This document shows positions 8,248 to 17,184 of a stretch of DNA of 49,659 nucleotides, piece by piece. Each line of letters begins with the position of its first letter. Within the stretch, counting starts at the first letter, position 1. Under the pieces are notes generated by a model. It had not been told where the DNA came from and made no database searches. It worked only from the letters and a program-made list of their open reading frames with translations. The DNA lies in the NCBI RefSeq assembly GCF_029379315.1, contig NZ_JAQYWQ010000041.1:1-49659 (forward strand), written 5' to 3'. Position numbers and translations under genes: made by a program. Source of the DNA: Nostoc sp. S13 (lineage in GTDB: Bacteria; Cyanobacteriota; Cyanobacteriia; Cyanobacteriales; Nostocaceae).

Positions 8248-8940
8248 ATGCAATTTGATACCCAACTGCTACCACGGATTAATGCCACATCCAAGAGAGA
8301 AAATGGTAAACAATATTATGTAGATGCCAAAGGAAATCGCTTTCCCAGCGTGACTACAATACTTAATGCCACCAAATCACAAGCAGATCGAGACAGATTA
8401 TCAAACTGGAAAGCGCGTGTTGGTACAGAAGAAGCTACCCGCATTACTACATCTGCTAGTCGTCGGGGAACTCAAACACACAAACAAATTGAGCGCTACC
8501 TCCTTGGTCAAAACCCTGTTTGTCCCGAAGCGAGTCGCCCTTATTGGGAGAGTATCCAGCCCGTTTTAAAACAAATCGACACAGTTAGACTCGTGGAAGG
8601 CTCAGTTTTTCATCATGATTTGAGCTATTCTGGCAAAGTTGATTGTATTGCCAGCTATCAAGGTATTCCCTGTATTTGCGAGTGGAAAACAGCAGACAAA
8701 CCCAAAGGCTCAATTGAGCATTTATATGAACATCCACTGCAACTTACGGCATACATAGGAGCAGCTAACGCGTATTATCGAGATTATGGTATTCAGCTAA
8801 AGCACGCTCTGTTGGTAGTAGCGATTCCAGAAATGCCAGCTGAGGTATTTTGGTTTGAATCAGCAGTCATCAAAGATTACTGGGAGGAGTGGGAAAAAAG
8901 AGTCGCCCAGTTTTGGGAACGCAGAAGTGTTTGGAGTTAA
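8248..8940 (+). CDS. PD-(D/E)XK superfamily nuclease
   Basis: A 230-residue protein of the RecB/Cas4/MGME1-like nuclease fold. The core motif is SGKVDCIASYQGIPCICEWK (catalytic Asp, Glu and Lys at about residues 133-149), followed by the helix QLTAYIGAAN that normally ends with the motif QLTAY. The N-terminal part has FPSVTTILNAT and RRGTQTHKQIERYL, the motif I helix seen in this group. It probably cleaves single-stranded or flapped DNA. It is a single plus-strand gene just before the convergent VapBC pair and the Bax1-XPB pair, so a role in repair or defence is plausible but inferred. ATG at 8248 is the only sensible start. Confidence 0.85.
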   Translation: MQFDTQLLPRINATSKRENGKQYYVDAKGNRFPSVTTILNATKSQADRDRLSNWKARVGTEEATRITTSASRRGTQTHKQIERYLLGQNPVCPEASRPYWESIQPVLKQIDTVRLVEGSVFHHDLSYSGKVDCIASYQGIPCICEWKTADKPKGSIEHLYEHPLQLTAYIGAANAYYRDYGIQLKHALLVVAIPEMPAEVFWFESAVIKDYWEEWEKRVAQFWERRSVWS

Positions 8941-9020
8941 TCAGTGGGATTGTACAATTACCAAATAGACTGTATTTCACAACGTGAAGTAAATTTTCAC
9001 GAGTAGTAATAACAAGCAAT

Positions 9021-9470
9021 CTAACCTTGTAATGGCAAGACAGTAATTAACCCAGAAAATCTTGCAAAATCACTTGTGTTGTGAGTGAGTAATTGAGGAA
9101 TGCCATAAACTAACATTGTGGCGACAATATTTGCATCATGAACTTGCTTACCACCGCTAGGAATTTCCTCCATGAGTGCCAGTAACCTTTCTGTCACTAG
9201 CAAATTATCTTCAACCAAGCGAAAATAATTAGCAAAATACCGTACATCTGCCACTAAAGATGTAATAGGAATATTCCCGGTTAAGTCGCCTCGTTTTGTC
9301 ATTGCTGCCAAATATTCTCTTAAAGTTTGACGACTAATCCATAAATCAATACCTTGTTCTGCAAATGCTTGAAGTCGTTCTGTAGCTTGTACATGAAATG
9401 GTGACAAGGCTAAATTTGCATAAACTAAAATATTTGTATCGATGAAAACAGAGTTATTAGTCGTTTGCAT
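9021..9470 (-). CDS. PIN-domain ribonuclease, VapC-like toxin
   Basis: A 149-residue PIN-domain toxin. Conserved acidic residues are seen in VFIDTNILVYA (Asp near residue 11), TLREYLAAM (Glu near 48), KQVHDANIVATM (Asp near 114) and THNTSDFARF (Asp near 134). VapC toxins cleave tRNA or rRNA and are blocked by a co-encoded antitoxin. The start overlaps the end of the upstream antitoxin gene by 14 bp, which indicates a coupled toxin-antitoxin operon. No damage is seen, so unlike the PIN gene at 3.5-3.9 kb this one looks functional. Confidence 0.9.
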   Translation of the reverse strand: MQTTNNSVFIDTNILVYANLALSPFHVQATERLQAFAEQGIDLWISRQTLREYLAAMTKRGDLTGNIPITSLVADVRYFANYFRLVEDNLLVTERLLALMEEIPSGGKQVHDANIVATMLVYGIPQLLTHNTSDFARFSGLITVLPLQG

Positions 9471-9693
9471 AAAGGTCTTCTCTACGGAAAGTTAAACTTT
9501 CCGAGACTAATCCTACAGGATAGGCGGAAAATTTAAGAGGCGCTTTCTTTTCTCTCTTCTCTGTTTCCTCAGTCAAAAGCTTTTCATCAATTACTATTAC
9601 CACCTGATGTTCACCTTCTGGAATATCCAATGGTAACTGCGCTGTAATCTTACCATCTTTGGTAACTGTGGCTATTGTTTCTATACTTTTCAT
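9457..9693 (-). CDS. antitoxin of the VapBC-like pair
   Basis: A 78-residue protein directly upstream of and overlapping the PIN toxin. The N-terminal MKSIETIATVTKDGKITAQL resembles the beta-strand DNA-binding region of small antitoxins. The basic and acidic middle and the C-terminal GLVSESLTFRREDLYAND would be the toxin-neutralising tail. It most likely represses its own promoter together with the toxin. The exact antitoxin class is not certain. The gene sits 15 bp downstream of the Bax1-type gene and may be cotranscribed with it. Confidence 0.8.
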   Translation of the reverse strand: MKSIETIATVTKDGKITAQLPLDIPEGEHQVVIVIDEKLLTEETEKREKKAPLKFSAYPVGLVSESLTFRREDLYAND

Positions 9694-9708
9694 CTCATTT
9701 CTCCTTAA

Positions 9709-10923
9709 TCAATCCATTACAGCTAACACAGCCTTCGGCAATAACTTATCTTTAAACCAAACAATTCTTCCGGGGACATCATTTAATTTTACTCCCGCCT
9801 TTTCTAAATTAAGTCGCTCGGAAATTGCCAAAATTAAGTCATCACGTCCAGCCCGCCGTACCTGAGAAAACTTCTTTTGTAAATATTCTGGTCGCCAATA
9901 CCCAACAATTTCTAATAAGAAGGTACGTCCATCAGGATGCACCAAGCGAAAATCAGGAATCATCACACTACCGGGAATTGGGATCAAATCAACTTCTCGC
10001 TCTAACGCCCAACCACTTTTTAACGCATCCCACTTATCAGCAAAGGATGCTTCTAGCATACTATCGTAGGGCTTACCTGGTGGATAATGGGATACCAAAC
10101 CACATTCGGAATTGAGGGTGAAACGTCCAGTTTTCCAAGTATTTGTATAAGCGTCGCGGCTTTGGAGAATCGAAGAAAGACTCCATCTAGTAACGTGAAG
10201 TAAAGCCGGAATAAGTTTAGCGATCGCTAACCCATACCGCGTACTAGAATTAAACAAACTCGTCGGCCCATCAATAGTAATTGTAAACCCGTGATCAGCA
10301 TCACCCTCAATATAAGCCATCAATTGAAACAACTTCAGATAGCGAAATAACAGCTTATATTCACCCGGAACATTCCGGTGAGCATTTAATACAAGTTGAC
10401 TGGCTTTATAAAATACACCCTGCACCTGAGATAAATTATATCGATTCAAAAAATCTGGTGCTGTTGGTGCATCAAACACAGTCAAAATCTTATTCTCAGA
10501 TAAATCAGCATATAGTCCATTACGAACCTGTTCTAGTAAAACTTCTCGTTCAAGTTCTTGAGTTAACTCATCAGCAACTTTACCAAGAGTAACTTGTGTT
10601 GATTCCCGACTAGAAACAGACTTTGCAGCTAGCGAAAACACCCGTTCTCTTAACATTTGTGGTTCCAAAGGACTAATCACCTCAAAAGTGCAAAAACTGC
10701 TTTTGAGAATATAAGCTAATCCCCGCTTCACCCGATAATCTGTAGAATCTCCTTCAAAATCAGTCAGTTGTCGCTCAAGCACACCCTGAGTCTTCCCCAC
10801 TGCTGATTGAAAATAATTAATTAACTCAATCGCCAACTCCGAAGTTTTCTGATCAATCTTCAGTCTCTTCGGAATAATCTCCTCCCCGCTTTGGCGATGC
10901 ATCAGTAAGTCTGTCGGTAACAT
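9709..10923 (-). CDS. DUF790 / Bax1-type nuclease partner of XPB helicase
   Basis: A 404-residue protein of the DUF790 family. Its archaeal members are called Bax1 (binds archaeal XPB) and act as structure-specific endonucleases that work with the XPB helicase. The C-terminal third has a PD-(D/E)XK nuclease core: SMLEASFADKW (Glu), MIPDFRLVHPDG (Asp) and FLLEIVGYWRPEYL (Glu). The N-terminal two thirds carry the family-specific helical part (PTDLLMHR, NRYNLSQVQGVFY, GPTSLFNSSTRYG). It overlaps the end of the XPB gene by 71 bp, so the two are translationally coupled. A nucleotide-excision-type repair role is known in archaea and inferred here. Confidence 0.88.
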   Translation of the reverse strand: MLPTDLLMHRQSGEEIIPKRLKIDQKTSELAIELINYFQSAVGKTQGVLERQLTDFEGDSTDYRVKRGLAYILKSSFCTFEVISPLEPQMLRERVFSLAAKSVSSRESTQVTLGKVADELTQELEREVLLEQVRNGLYADLSENKILTVFDAPTAPDFLNRYNLSQVQGVFYKASQLVLNAHRNVPGEYKLLFRYLKLFQLMAYIEGDADHGFTITIDGPTSLFNSSTRYGLAIAKLIPALLHVTRWSLSSILQSRDAYTNTWKTGRFTLNSECGLVSHYPPGKPYDSMLEASFADKWDALKSGWALEREVDLIPIPGSVMIPDFRLVHPDGRTFLLEIVGYWRPEYLQKKFSQVRRAGRDDLILAISERLNLEKAGVKLNDVPGRIVWFKDKLLPKAVLAVMD

Positions 10924-12478
10924 CTGCTGAATTTTGGATTTTAGATACTTCGATTTCGTTCAGTACAAGTTTTGGATTTTGGATTGAATAATTTATTTCT
11001 AGCTGTTCCGCCGCCTTCAAACTCCGTTCCTTCCCAGTCCCATACACAACCTCTAGCTTCCCCTTCTCCTCCTCCTCTCTGCGTCCTCCCCGCCTCTGCG
11101 GTTCGTTCCTGGTCTCCCCTCTTCGCCTAGCCGAAGTCCCCTCCTCACTCGTATCCTCCGCCACCACCTCATACAAAATAGCTCGCTTATTCTCAATATT
11201 CCCCTTCCGTAAAACCCTCCCCAGACGTTGAGTATACTCTCTAGCCGAACCCGTGCCAGATAAAATAATCGCTATAGAAGCCGCAGGCACATCAACACCT
11301 TCATTCAACACATGAGAAGCAACCAAAGTATTATATTTACCCTCTCGAAACTTTGTTAATATTTCATGCCGTTCCTTCACAGGAGTTTGATGAGTAATTG
11401 CCGGAATTAGCAACTCTTGAGAAATCCGATAAACCGTTGCATTATCAGCAGTAAAAATCAAAATTCTTGCCGGATAATGTTCTGCCAATAAATCAGCCAG
11501 AATTCGCAATTTACCATCAGTACCCAAAGCAATATCTTTCGCTTCCCGGTGCGCTAACATAGCTCTACGTCCAGATTGCGATCGCGCACTCATTTGCACG
11601 AACATTTGCCAACCTTGCAGACTCCCTAAAGAAATCTTAGATTGCTTCAAAAAATCGTTGCGGGTTTGAATTAGTTGATTGTATCTTTCCCGCTCAAGTT
11701 GCGATAACTTTACCTTAATTTGGACAATTTCATGCTCTGCCAAAGCCTTCCCTGCCAAATCTTCAGCGCGTTTGCGATATACTTCTTGCCCAATCAGGAT
11801 ATTTAAGTCAGCGTGTTTACCATCAGTGCGTTCCGGTGTAGCCGAGAGTCCCAGCCGATAAGGTGCGATCGCATATTCAGCAATCACCCGATTAAAATCT
11901 GTCGGTAAATGATGACATTCATCAAAAACAATCAACGCATATTGATTCCCTAACGTCTCAGCGTGAATTGCTGCACTATCATAAGTTGCAATTAAAATTG
12001 CCGTTCTATCCCGCGAACCACCTCCCAGCAATCCCACCTCAGCATCAGGGAAAGCCGCTACCAAGTGTGCATACCATTGATGCATTAAATCCAAAGTTGG
12101 CACTACAATCAGCGTCGTGCGCGGCGTTGACTGCATCGCCATTTGTGCTAAATAAGTCTTTCCCGCCGCCGTGGGAAGCACAACGACCCCCAGTCTACCC
12201 GCCAGTTTCCAAGCTGCTAGCGCTTCAGTCTGGTGGGCATAGGGTTCCATTTCCAGACTGGGAACCAAATCTACAGGATAAAATTGCTTCGCCTCATCGA
12301 TAAAATTAACATCTTCCGCTTGTAGTGCTTCCACTAGCGATCGGTATCTAATTGCGGGAATGCGGAATTTTTCAACTCTATCATCCCATGTGGCATAGTC
12401 CATCCAACCTTTGCCGCGTGGTGGTGGATGCAGAATTAATGTGCCACGATCAAAATTTAATGTAGGGGTACGAGCCAT
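10853..12478 (-). CDS. XPB-type superfamily 2 DNA helicase
   Basis: A 541-residue helicase of the XPB/Rad25 family. Motifs are VVVLPTAAGKTYLAQMA (Walker A), IVFDECHHL (motif II), LGLSATPERTDG (motif III), LVASHVLNEGVDVP (motif V) and YTQRLGRVLRKG (motif VI). It should unwind DNA and, with the overlapping Bax1 nuclease, form a repair or DNA-processing pair. I chose ATG 12478 (MARTPTLNFDRG). The frame is open further upstream, but that stretch is heptamer repeat read as PNAQCPM units. Near the C-terminus, between AEDTSEEGTSAR and GKLEVVYGTGKERS, about 20 residues are low-complexity Arg/Glu/Gly encoded by spacer-type repeat DNA (about 11060-11120), an apparent in-frame repeat insertion. The last residues after EINY are also atypical. 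Confidence 0.9.
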   Translation of the reverse strand: MARTPTLNFDRGTLILHPPPRGKGWMDYATWDDRVEKFRIPAIRYRSLVEALQAEDVNFIDEAKQFYPVDLVPSLEMEPYAHQTEALAAWKLAGRLGVVVLPTAAGKTYLAQMAMQSTPRTTLIVVPTLDLMHQWYAHLVAAFPDAEVGLLGGGSRDRTAILIATYDSAAIHAETLGNQYALIVFDECHHLPTDFNRVIAEYAIAPYRLGLSATPERTDGKHADLNILIGQEVYRKRAEDLAGKALAEHEIVQIKVKLSQLERERYNQLIQTRNDFLKQSKISLGSLQGWQMFVQMSARSQSGRRAMLAHREAKDIALGTDGKLRILADLLAEHYPARILIFTADNATVYRISQELLIPAITHQTPVKERHEILTKFREGKYNTLVASHVLNEGVDVPAASIAIILSGTGSAREYTQRLGRVLRKGNIENKRAILYEVVAEDTSEEGTSARRRGETRNEPQRRGGRREEEEKGKLEVVYGTGKERSLKAAEQLEINYSIQNPKLVLNEIEVSKIQNSADVTDRLTDASPKRGGDYSEETED

Positions 12479-12485
12479 TTTGGAA

Positions 12486-12540
12486 ATTGGGCATTGGGCA
12501 TTGGGCATTGGGCATTGGGCATTGGGCATTGGGCATTGGG
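12486..12540. repeat. STRR heptamer array (GGGCATT)
   Basis: About seven exact copies of GGGCATT. On the minus strand they end only about 8 bp before the XPB start codon, so they replace the usual ribosome-binding region of that gene. The array is followed by the interspersed repeat at 12555-12600. Confidence 0.9.
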
Positions 12541-12554
12541 CACTTCTACTGAGC

Positions 12555-12600
12555 GTACCCCTACGGGGAAGCAAGCTACGCGTAGCGTCTCGCAGAGAAG
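12555..12600. repeat. interspersed palindromic repeat, second copy
   Basis: Near-identical to 3981-4027, sharing GCAAGCTACGCGTAGCGTCT and the following CGCAGAGAAG. It is followed by a related fragment ending TTTCGTAGAGAAG. It lies in the spacer between the divergent XPB and cyclase genes. Confidence 0.75.
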
Positions 12601-12715
12601 CCGTTGGCGCAGCCTTTCGTAGAGAAGTATTGGGCATTAGTTATTTCTTCCCTGCTCCTTTGCTCCCCCACTGCCTACTCCCTACTCCCTTGATTACTAA
12701 TAACGCAAAAAGTGC

Positions 12716-14017
12716 ATGATTCATCTAAATAACTCAGAAAAAACCCAACTAGACGCGCTGATTAGTCACGGAATGTCCTATCGGCAAACCAACAATAACT
12801 TTGCCGAATCCTACAAGGAACAGCGACAGAGCTTTCAACTGAAACGGCTGCAATTGCAGGCGCAGATTCTCTTAGTGGCTGGTTTGACTTTAATCGCTTT
12901 TTTTCTTTGGGCAAACTCGCAATTCCAAGATAAAATATATGCCTTGAAAATCGGTATTGTAGTAGAACTATTCATACTTATTTGTTGGGGTTTATGTAAA
13001 ACCTCTATAGGTCGTCGTTACCCAAACTTAATTTTGTTGAGTTTATGCTGGTCTGTAACTTGTGCTGTCCAAATTTGTATCGCTTTGCTGTTTAATAATC
13101 TAGAACCTAGAAACAATATCTGGAATCTGATGTTTCTCACTCAAGCTACAATCGTTCCAGTGCAATGCTGGATACATTTAATAGCGCAAATTGGGACAAT
13201 TGTTTGCTATTTTATTTTATATATCTTATATAATCCAATCTTAAAAAATCCCTCAGCTTTTTACATTGAGCAGGGTTTATATTTCTTTTGGACTTGTTTA
13301 ATTTGTGTCTTTTCTGTCTTTTTATACGAACGCTTGCGAAAAAAAGAATTTTATGCTCGCAAGGCAATGGAACTAGCGCAGCAAAAATCAGAAATGTTGC
13401 TACTAAATATTCTACCAGAGATGATTGTAGAACAATTAAAACAACAGTATACAACTATTGCCAATAGCTTTCTAGAAGTTACGGTGCTATTTGCCGATAT
13501 TGTTGGTTTTACAGAGCTTTCAACTCGGACATCTCCTGCGAAATTAGTCGAGTTATTAAATACAATATTCTGTTTGTTCGACCAATTGGCAGAACGTCAT
13601 GGGGTAGAGAAAATCAAAACCATTGGCGATGCCTATATGGCTGTTGCCGGGTTGCCAAATCAGTCTAACGACCATGCTCCAGCAATGGCTAACATGGCCT
13701 TGGATATGCAAAATGCTATAGCTATGTTTAACCAAGAAAATAACCAATCCTTTCGCATTCGTATTGGCATTAGTACAGGGCCAGTAGTAGCAGGGGTGAT
13801 TGGGCTGAAAAAGTTTGCCTACGACCTTTGGGGAGATACAGTCAATACAGCTAGTAGAATGGAATCACATGGTATAGCAGGTAGTATTCAGGTTTGTGAA
13901 GAAACATATCAGCTTTTAAAGGATAAATACTTATTGGAGAAACGAGGTTTAATTGAGGTTAAAGGTAAAGGTAAAATGATGACTTATATCCTAAAGGAAA
14001 TTAATTTAAAAAGTTAA
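12716..14017 (+). CDS. membrane-anchored class III adenylate cyclase
   Basis: Makes cyclic AMP from ATP. The first about 210 of 433 residues hold about five to six membrane helices with short loops. Then comes a linker (ERLRKKEFYARKAMELAQQKSEMLLLNILP) and a class III catalytic domain. Visible catalytic residues are Asp261 in FADIVGFT, the Lys and second Asp in IKTIGDAYM, the adenine-selecting Asp in YDLWGDTVNTASRM, and the Asn and Arg of that motif that stabilise the transition state. The Lys/Asp pair indicates ATP rather than GTP as substrate. It is divergent from XPB and about 250 bp upstream of a hybrid kinase. The membrane part is not a known named sensor domain to my eye. Confidence 0.92.
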   Translation: MIHLNNSEKTQLDALISHGMSYRQTNNNFAESYKEQRQSFQLKRLQLQAQILLVAGLTLIAFFLWANSQFQDKIYALKIGIVVELFILICWGLCKTSIGRRYPNLILLSLCWSVTCAVQICIALLFNNLEPRNNIWNLMFLTQATIVPVQCWIHLIAQIGTIVCYFILYILYNPILKNPSAFYIEQGLYFFWTCLICVFSVFLYERLRKKEFYARKAMELAQQKSEMLLLNILPEMIVEQLKQQYTTIANSFLEVTVLFADIVGFTELSTRTSPAKLVELLNTIFCLFDQLAERHGVEKIKTIGDAYMAVAGLPNQSNDHAPAMANMALDMQNAIAMFNQENNQSFRIRIGISTGPVVAGVIGLKKFAYDLWGDTVNTASRMESHGIAGSIQVCEETYQLLKDKYLLEKRGLIEVKGKGKMMTYILKEINLKS

Positions 14018-14273
14018 CAAATATCTACTGTTTGATAGAGAGTCGAAAATCAAATATCTATAATTAGAGCGATAATTATCAGCTATTGAAGCTTTGCATA
14101 AACTAAGTATTACTACTTTAGATAGATTCGTGGCAACTAATTGCTTAGATGTGTGTTTTTCCGATGCATAATAAATAGGTGTTGAGCGATGTCTACGACG
14201 GGCTACGCCTACGCATTCTCTAGCTGATTTTGGAAATAATCCTTTAGCTAGCTGCATAAAAGGAGAAGCCACA

Positions 14274-16598
14274 TTGAAAGGAATACGTTTCCTGCTAGCG
14301 TCTTATGCTGTGGCACTATTGGCTGTTGGTAGCGGATTGGTGCTAACACTATTGCTACAGTCACTATTGGAACCAACTATTTTCCTGCTGTTTTTTGCGG
14401 CGGTGGCAGTTAGTGCCTGGTATGGCGGCATGGAAGCAGGATTGCTGGCTACCGCTTTGTCTACTTTAGCCGTCAGCTACTTTTTTTTAGAGCCAGTGTT
14501 TTCGCTCTTCGTTGCGAGTCTCGACAGCGTAGTGCGGTTAGGTTTCTTTGTGCTGGTGACAATACTTATTAGCTTGCTCAATTCCGAGTTACGCACTGCT
14601 AAACAATATCTTCAGGTGAGCGAGGCCAGGTTTAGAAGGTTGGTAGACTCCAACATTATTGGGGTAATTGTAGCCAAAATGGATGGAGCGATCGCAGAGG
14701 CGAATGATACTTTTTTACAAATGGTTGGTTATTCGCAAGAGGATTTGCTAGCAGGGCGAGTTAGATGGCGCGACATGATACCACCAGAATATATTGAAGC
14801 TCACGATCGCGCGATCGCAGAACTCACAACCAAAGGTGTGTGTCAGCTCTTTGAGAACGAATATATCCGCAAAGATGACAGCCGCGTTCCCATCCTGTTA
14901 GGTTGTGCCTTGTTAGAAAATAATTCAGACGATATTATCAGTTTTGTACTTGATTTAAGCGAACGCAAACAAGTAGAGCTTGCTCTTTCCAAAAGCGAAG
15001 AACGCTACCGCACTTTTGTAGAGCAGAGTTCAGAAGGTATTTGCTGCATCGAACTGGAAGTACCAATTTCGCCACATTGTCCAGAAGATGAACAAATTCA
15101 ACATTTTTACCAATATGCCTACCTAGCAGAATGCAACAATGTTATGGCGCAGTTGTATGGCTATTCTCGTAGCGAAGAAATTATCAGCGCCAGACTAGGA
15201 GACTTTCTCGTTTCCTCCGATCTAGATAATATTGCATACCTGCGTAGTTTTATCCGTTCTAACTACCGATTAATTGATGCAGAGTCCCACAAAATAGATC
15301 AGCAAGGTAATTCCAAATATTTTTGGAATAATCTGGTAGGAATTGTCGAAAATGGGCTTTTAGTCAGAGTCTGGGGAACTCAACGCGATATTACAGAACG
15401 CAAACAAGCAGAGCAAGAACGCGAACAGACAACACGCGCCGATGCAGAAGTTGCAAGGTGCATAAAAGATGAGTTTCTGGCCACACTTTCTCACGAACTC
15501 CGCACACCCCTAAATGCCATAATGGGCTGGACGCAACTACTTACGAGGCGTAAGTTTAATGAAACTACTACTGGCCAGGCACTAGAGACAATTGAGCGTA
15601 ACACCAAATCCCTGGCGCAACTGATTGAAGATATTCTAGATGTCTCCCGAATTATTAGAGGCACACTCCATCTAAATATTCATCAGGTAAAACTTGTAAC
15701 ACTTGTAGAGGCAGCAATCGAGACTGTGCGCCCAGCAGCTCAAGCCAAAGAAATTAGCATCAAGTGTAGATTTAACCCGGAAGTCGGGGTAATTGTGGGT
15801 GATGCCAACCGCTTGCAACAGGTTGTGTGGAATTTGCTCTCCAACGCCGTTAAGTTTACACCCAAGAAGGGAAGAGTTGATGTGCAATTACAGCGCATTC
15901 AATCCCATGTACAAATTCGGGTTAGCGATACGGGAGGGGGAATTGCTGCCGAATTTCTGTCCCATGTATTTGAACGCTTTTGTCAAGCCGACAGTTCCAG
16001 GACGCGATCGCATGGTGGACTAGGATTAGGATTAGCGATCGTCCGCCACTTAGTAGAATTACACGGTGGGACAGTCTCTGCCCAAAGTCCAGGAATTGGA
16101 CAGGGGGCGACATTCATTGTCAATCTGCCAATGAAAGCCGTTGATGTCGAGGCTAATACAGCAGAAGAGCTTTCATCTTTGGTGGATGCCCAAGAGGTTA
16201 ATAATTACCTGCCGAAGCTAGATGACTTACGGGTGCTGATCGTCGATGATGAGGCAGACGCGCGTCATTTGCTCACCACAATTCTGAGACAGTATGGCAT
16301 CCAAGTCATAGCAGCTGCATCTGCTTCTGAGGCACTGCTTGCCCTGCAAGAATTTAAACCCCATGTACTAGTGAGCGACATTAGTATGCCCCAAGAAGAT
16401 GGCTACACACTAATTCGGAAAGTGAGGGCGCTGCCAACAGATCAAGGAGGACGGATTCCAGCAGTGGCGCTGACAGCCTATGCTAGGGTAGAAGAGCGCA
16501 CGCAAGCCCTGTTGGCAGGCTTTCAACTCCACGTCCCGAAGCCAGTTAATGCGGGTGAGTTAGCAGCTGTAATTGCCAACCTCACTGGACGTACTTGA
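14274..16598 (+). CDS. hybrid sensor histidine kinase with DUF4118, PAS and receiver domains
   Basis: A 774-residue two-component sensor. The order is a DUF4118 transmembrane module (about residues 1-110, as in KdpD), two PAS domains (about 118-235 and 240-375), a HisKA domain with the phospho-acceptor His407 in LATLSHELRTPLNA, and a HATPase domain with VWNLLSNAVKF, DTGGGIAAE and GLGLGLAIVRHL. It ends in a C-terminal receiver domain with the phospho-acceptor Asp702 in LVSDISMPQEDG. It should autophosphorylate on His and relay to its own receiver. No output protein is adjacent. The start codon is TTG at 14274, chosen because the first membrane helix begins right after it (FLLASYAVALLAVGS). An AAAGGAG about 11 bp upstream supports it. 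Confidence 0.9.
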   Translation: MKGIRFLLASYAVALLAVGSGLVLTLLLQSLLEPTIFLLFFAAVAVSAWYGGMEAGLLATALSTLAVSYFFLEPVFSLFVASLDSVVRLGFFVLVTILISLLNSELRTAKQYLQVSEARFRRLVDSNIIGVIVAKMDGAIAEANDTFLQMVGYSQEDLLAGRVRWRDMIPPEYIEAHDRAIAELTTKGVCQLFENEYIRKDDSRVPILLGCALLENNSDDIISFVLDLSERKQVELALSKSEERYRTFVEQSSEGICCIELEVPISPHCPEDEQIQHFYQYAYLAECNNVMAQLYGYSRSEEIISARLGDFLVSSDLDNIAYLRSFIRSNYRLIDAESHKIDQQGNSKYFWNNLVGIVENGLLVRVWGTQRDITERKQAEQEREQTTRADAEVARCIKDEFLATLSHELRTPLNAIMGWTQLLTRRKFNETTTGQALETIERNTKSLAQLIEDILDVSRIIRGTLHLNIHQVKLVTLVEAAIETVRPAAQAKEISIKCRFNPEVGVIVGDANRLQQVVWNLLSNAVKFTPKKGRVDVQLQRIQSHVQIRVSDTGGGIAAEFLSHVFERFCQADSSRTRSHGGLGLGLAIVRHLVELHGGTVSAQSPGIGQGATFIVNLPMKAVDVEANTAEELSSLVDAQEVNNYLPKLDDLRVLIVDDEADARHLLTTILRQYGIQVIAAASASEALLALQEFKPHVLVSDISMPQEDGYTLIRKVRALPTDQGGRIPAVALTAYARVEERTQALLAGFQLHVPKPVNAGELAAVIANLTGRT

Positions 16599-16600
16599 GG

Positions 16601-16637
16601 GGGCATTGGGCATTGGGCATTGGGCATTGGGCATTGG
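16601..16637. repeat. STRR heptamer array (GGGCATT)
   Basis: Five tandem copies of GGGCATT beginning 3 bp after the kinase stop codon. Confidence 0.9.
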
Positions 16638-17070
16638 ATCTGATAAGTCTAGGTTTTTATATAACAACGCTGGAAAAGCGGCTACACAAACAAAACCCGC
16701 ATGACAAGGGCTAAGAAACCTGAATTTTCTAGTCCGCGCAGGTGCAATTTCTAATTTAGGGGCGATCGCGCCGATAAAATAAATTGAAAAGCACGATTTT
16801 CTTGTAATCATGCCTCTTGAGATAAAGCATATAAAGATGGGAAACATTACTCTCGAATATCCGGCAAAAACCCTGGCTTTTTGGCAAATACTTTTTCCAC
16901 GTCACAGCTTATCGATGAAGCGCAAAGTGGGTGCGTCACGGTTTCCGTGCGCCCAACTTTGTAAGAAGTTCAAAAAGTAAAACTACTGTCCCACAAAGGT
17001 TACAGTGATAGCTTGAGCTTGTGAAAAAAATGGATAAAGTCGACATAAGGTAAACCTAGCCTTTTGTCAA

Positions 17071-17161
17071 TAGACATCTGTGAAAAAGAATGTAGAGAGG
17101 CGAAATCTCGCGTCTCTACAAGGGTTCTAGATAACGCATATTTAATTTCACCAGATGTCTA
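17071..17161. mobile_element. 91-bp MITE-like element, copy 1
   Basis: Begins TAGACATCTG and ends CAGATGTCTA, so the termini are perfect 10-bp inverted repeats, with TA at both ends. A near-identical copy of equal length lies at 21513-21603. The centre carries the hairpin GTAGAGAGGCGAAATCTCGC followed by GTCTCTAC. The TA ends suggest a non-autonomous relative of IS630/Tc1 elements. Confidence 0.8.
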
Positions 17162-17184
17162 ATGCTCTAAATAAAATCTCCAGC

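Larger units (their letters stand above)
16599..17184. other. 586-bp spacer with STRR and MITE
   Basis: Contains a GGGCATT array right after the kinase stop codon (16601-16637) and a 91-bp MITE-like element (17071-17161). Between them is sequence with no gene that I can recognise. A 95-codon minus frame across the start of the spacer is driven by the heptamer array. Confidence 0.6.

Noticed and set aside
14006..14272. 88-codon minus frame before the kinase gene
   Set aside because: Lies over spacer repeats and the kinase leader. No homology recognised.
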